DNA of 64,000 bases, from assembly GCF_028476545.1 (NCBI RefSeq), contig NW_026732267.1, positions 266,001-330,000 on the forward strand. Direction: 5' to 3'. The DNA comes from Physella acuta. Its lineage: Eukaryota; Mollusca; Gastropoda; Physidae. Below the pieces are notes generated by a model. It was not told where the DNA came from, did not search any database, and was given only the letters and a program-made list of their open reading frames with translations. Below, piece by piece: positions 60,692 to 64,000 of this stretch; the first letter of the stretch is position 1, and the number at the start of each line of letters is the position of its first letter. The position numbers and the translations under genes were made by a program.

Positions 60692-60939
60692 AGTTTGTTC
60701 TTGGTTGGACAAAGGCTATGGAAGCAAATCCAAAAAGAAAAGCAGGCTGAAATCGGAGTCAATGGCCTCAATGGCGCATAACCGGTTGACACGTAACGCT
60801 TAATTGTGTAGGAGGCGTGGTCGAGTCGGCAAAAAGCTCATGGTTGATAAATTCGAACAAAGTCTCGAGTTCAAACCCACTGGCAGATAAATCTCGATAC
60901 CCTTGAACACTAATAATTAAGAACGAAGAAGAAGAAGAA
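60692..60939 (+). mobile_element. SINE with LINE-derived head, tRNA-like middle and LINE tail
   Basis: 248 bp flanked by the 11-bp duplication GGATTAGTAGA (60681-60691 and 60940-60950). The first ~115 bp match LINE positions about 12946-13066 (AGTTTGTTCTTGG through AAAAGCAGGCTGAA to GCTTAATT). Then comes a tRNA-related region with A-box-like TGGTCGAGTCGG and B-box-like GTTCAAACC, shared with the SINE at 18955. It closes with ATTAAGAACGAAGAAGAAG, the LINE tail. The perfect duplication shows that the three parts moved as one unit. Confidence 0.75.
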
Positions 60940-60950
60940 GGATTAGTAGA

Positions 60951-61270
60951 GTCAGGGTGTTGTGGTGATTGGGGATGTTGTATTATTTATTATAAATACA
61001 ATACTACACTATTCACCACAGATCACTATTGTCACACTATTGTGTATTTTTATTATAGAAAACAAGTGTTCATACTTTTATTGTTTTACTCTCCCTGACC
61101 ATTCCGGTTGACTTCAAGGATAGGTTGAGGACAGTTTTTGAAAATATTTAATTTATTAAAAAAATCTAAACGGCTTTTCAACAGTTTATATTCAATACAA
61201 AAATGTAAAAAGAGTCTAATGGATGGTTAGATCTACCAAACAGCTTTGACTTTTATACAAATGTAACTAT
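60951..61270. other. Intronic DNA, no recognised feature
   Basis: AT-rich sequence with no supported element. Confidence 0.4.
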
Positions 61271-61276
61271 AATTTT

Positions 61277-62246
61277 AGGTAAAACCTTAGTTTAGCGTCG
61301 GAAATTATCGGGTAATGTTTGTTGAGTTTCGGTAACTAGAGTTACGGTAAACCATGGTTTATTTGACCATTGAAATATAAATCAATTGAAAGTCGATTGT
61401 AGTAAATTAATGTTTTAATTTTTTAAGTTTAATCGACAAAAGGAAACAAGAATAAATATAATAGTAGATTTAAATAAGAATAGAATAAAATCTCTTAGAC
61501 AAATTAATTGCACACCAAGTGAACGCCAAATAAAAAAGCGCATAATAGTGCGCAATATTATTAGTACTTTTAATAATTTACATTAGTTTTTTGAGAAATC
61601 GGAAGTAGCGTAAATTACTACTTCCGGTCAACGGAAATTACTCAAAATTTAACAAAAGGTAGAGAATTAGATCTTTTACTTACATGTGAAATTTAATTTA
61701 TCTATCTGAAATAGTACTCAAGTTATAGGCTTTTGAAAAATTCAAAGTAGGAAAAGTACCACTTCCGGTTATCGGAAATCGCTCAAAAGTTGATACGGAT
61801 CTACGATTTTGATAAAATACTTATATATGAAATTTCATCAACCTAGCTGTAACGGTACTCAAGTTATCGTGTTTACACACGGACAGACAGACAGACACAC
61901 AGACAGACACACAGACACACGGACAAGATTGCAAAATTATGTTTTTCCGTATCAGTGAGGTGTAAAACGTCGAGATTTGTAAAAATCTCGATTTTTTTTT
62001 TTTTTGCACGATTACAAGACTTTCTCTATACTTCGTATATACGAGAAAGTAAAAATGATTACAAAAATAAATCTATCCAAATTTTAAACATTCTGTATAA
62101 AAATAAAAGATGACGCCAAATAAAGTATGGTTTACAATACTTCCGGTGAATTCCGGAAGTGTGTGACAGACTTTGGCATTGTTTTACTGTTTTTTACTGC
62201 TATACGATTCCGGAATAATAACCGACGCTAAACAAAGGTTTTACCT
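61277..62246. mobile_element. TIR DNA transposon (AGGTAAAACC ends) with a nested repeat
   Basis: The left end begins AGGTAAAACCTTAGTTTAGC followed by GTCGG; the right end is its inverse, CCGACGCTAAACAAAGG followed by TTTTACCT. The inverted repeats are about 25 bp with two mismatches. AATTTT lies on both sides (61271-61276 and 62247-62252), a possible 6-bp duplication. No coding. An inverted ACTTTCTCG element occupies much of its interior. Confidence 0.6.
61500..62055 (-). mobile_element. ACTTTCTCG element, copy 3 (inverted, nested)
   Basis: Matches 40555-41259 in reverse, including the GACAGACACAC microsatellite (61882-61920), the poly-T run and the palindromic end CTTCGTATATACGAGAAAGT. It lacks the AGGGGAGATCACTCC end present in the other copies. 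Confidence 0.65.
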
Positions 62247-62252
62247 AATTTT

Positions 62253-62622
62253 ATCGCTGCCATATTTTAAGAATATTTTTTCAAAAATTTAATATGATTA
62301 CAAAGAATTTTCATGCCTAATAATTTATTAGGCTAATATATTAAATATAACGTTCAGAACAAGTATTTATTTTTAGAAAAAAATTTAAAACTTTCACAGA
62401 CTTAGTGACGTCAGTTGATTTATTTAGATCTCCTTATTTTCACAACAAACATGGTGGCTTCCATGGAAAGCCATTGTTGCCCATTCAAAAGTTTAACCCA
62501 TTATAAAGCTAACTGCACATTGCGAAATCACAACACACGTGATTGGTTTTAATTCAATAAAGAGTTAAAGAGAGAGAGAGAGGTCTAGAGTTGACTATGC
62601 TTAACAAGTTTTCGAAAGTTAC
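62253..62622. other. Intron of the SPRY gene
   Basis: A short (GA)n run near 62568-62581. Nothing else recognised. Confidence 0.45.
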
Positions 62623-62718
62623 CTTTAAGGATTGTATATTAGCAGTAACTGCACCTTCTCTATCAGAAAAAGAAGTTAGAATTTTTAATAAATCATCCTT
62701 AGATTTTGTAACCGTTTC
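62623..62718 (-). CDS. SPRY gene exon (coiled-coil start), first visible
   Basis: 96 nt, acceptor TTTTTTTTCAG before GAAACGG and donor AAAG/GTAACT. The 32 codons are open (ETVTKSKDDLLKILTSFSDR then EGAVTANIQSLK) and begin and end in phase 0, matching the next exon. The heptad spacing of L/I/V suits an RBCC-type coiled coil. Upstream exons (B-box, RING, start codon) were not found in the last 1.3 kb of the window. Confidence 0.65.
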
Positions 62719-63430
62719 CTGAAAAAAAAAAAAAAAAAGTTTTTTTGGGAGACCCTACTAATCTAGATCTAGATCTAAAGGAAAAATGTTTTTAGTATGT
62801 CTGAATAATAAGTATAAAAGAAAATAAGTGGATTAGTGAAGATATATTGGATTTGTTCAAAAAAATATACTTCTTGCACAACTTAAACTGTTTGATAGTC
62901 ATGTCTTAACTTAAATAAATAAAGCTTTATACATTGAGACTTTGAGACACTATTGGAGTTGGAGAAAAGTAGAAAAGCAATAAGTTGACCAGAGGTCAGA
63001 ACTTTATGGTTAAGAGATGTTTAGAATATCAGGGTTAATTAAAGTCATAAATGTTGGGCGTAACTGAGATAAATGTTGTTTTAAAAAAGAAAGCCATAAA
63101 AATAATTGCAGAAAGAATTCATTGTGAATCATGAAAGACAGAAATGACAAAGAAATGAAAGATTATGATTACAAATAGATTCAAGTTTATAAAGTCTTTT
63201 TAGGATAATTTTGACATAGATTATTTTATTCCAGAATGGTCTTCCTAGCCTATCAATATTACTGGAATAAGACTAGTGTTCAACAAAAGACAATTGGCAG
63301 AGCATAATCTTGGCATTCATTCACTAGAAAATAATTTTAACAAAGTAAAAAAGGTTTTCCTTTTAGTCAACTGGGCTTAGAGAAATCAAGTCAACAAGTG
63401 AAGCTAGGAGATGTGTTAAAATAATGTTTC
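62719..63430. other. No recognised feature
   Basis: Intron of the SPRY gene, with a TCTAGATC cluster near 62762. No exon with convincing splice sites on the minus strand. Confidence 0.4.
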
Positions 63431-63499
63431 ATGTCAGTAAACAAAAATACAAAATATTTCAGCTTCAAGTATAAAAACTATAACTTTATTTCCTCCAAT

Positions 63500-64000
63500 T
63501 GCCAAAATGCACAAGAGCACTTATGGATACCCAACCTGGAAGGTCTTGATTTTGCTGATGATCTCTGCCTCCTGCCCTACAGCCTGCTCAAACCAAACCA
63601 AAATGACTATTGGAAGACACCTCCAAAGAAGAATTCCATATGCATTTATGGAATTCCTTAGTCCTGTCTTTTAGAGCAAGATTAGATTAACGCTACTGTT
63701 AAGGCAGTACTGATATATGACTCAGGTACTTGGAGGGTTACAGAATCGAATCTCAACCAAAAAAATGCCTGCAATGTAACAAGAAAATAACATGGCCGAA
63801 AGAACCTCCCGTGCAAGGCTGCACTCCATTGAAAAGGACATTAAAACCTGCAAGTGAGAATGGAATGGGTATACAGAGAGGACAGAAGAAAATATTGCCA
63901 AGGGCACTAGACTGTAACTGGCAGGGAGAAAGGAAAATGGGCAGAAGGTTTATAGACAGTGAAACAAAGACTACAGGTCTTGCAGGATCCCAGCTGAAGA
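63500..64000 (+). pseudogene. RTE-type LINE fragment running off the window
   Basis: 63532-63570 encodes EGLDFADDLCLLPYS, the catalytic RT box (FADD). Further on, in other frames, come AVLIYDSGTWRVTE (RT thumb, usually L-L-Y-G-A-E-T-W-R) and ALDCNWQGERKMGRRF (the C-terminal N-P-Q-G-K-R-R-R-G-R-P block). The pieces are in the right order but shifted and shortened, so this is a decayed copy. It is distinct from the copy at 56370-59417 and retains the part lost there. The left boundary is uncertain. Confidence 0.7.

Overview
The window looks like an AT-rich, repeat-dense animal nuclear locus, most likely from a gastropod mollusc. This is an inference. It rests on a spliced host gene with GT-AG introns, an I/Nimb-clade LINE resembling nimbus of the snail Biomphalaria, an RTE LINE of the kind known in snails and schistosomes, scattered TCTAGATC-type motifs, and long (AT)n tracts. 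No prokaryotic, viral or CRISPR architecture is present.

Only one host gene is well supported. It lies on the minus strand from about 62.7 kb down to 44.0 kb. Five exons (62623-62718, 55231-56090, 52603-52727, 52129-52406, 43990-44319) join with consistent phases into a 562-residue C-terminal portion: coiled coil, long polar linker, then a SPRY (B30.2-type) domain and a stop codon. The architecture is TRIM/BSPRY-like. The N-terminal exons must lie beyond the right edge or are unrecognised. A second candidate exon on the plus strand (440-538) is only suggestive.

Layout: 0-7.5 kb holds a cluster of DNA transposons: two families with TTAA target duplications (here called A and B), one carrying the C-terminus of a transposase, and tandem pogo-like fragments with TA duplications. 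From 7.6 to 12.6 kb there is a hAT MITE, AT microsatellites and a degenerate minisatellite. From 12631 to 16998 there is a complete I/Nimb-type LINE with an 11-bp target duplication and one frameshift. From 17.7 to 20.6 kb there are an old family A copy, a tRNA-derived SINE and a tandem repeat of about 195 bp. From 20851 to 38846 there is a four-unit tandem array with a period of about 4.28 kb. Its junctions are chimeric copies of transposon A, which points to unequal crossing-over between two A copies. From 38.8 to 50 kb there are foldback elements, a hAT relic, a solo LTR-like fossil and Helitron-like repeats. From 50 to 64 kb there are the rest of the SPRY gene, an RTE LINE with a foldback inserted in it, a second SINE copy, more MITEs, and an RTE-like fragment that runs off the end.

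The parts are linked mainly through mobile DNA. The LINE shares its 3' tail with the SINE and so probably mobilises it. The A transposons served as substrates for array amplification. The SPRY gene's introns, and the sequence just past its stop codon, have been repeatedly colonised. I found no new multigene system. The most interesting structures are the recombination-built array, the LINE-SINE pair whose SINE has a LINE-derived head, and the foldback elements with 9-bp duplications.
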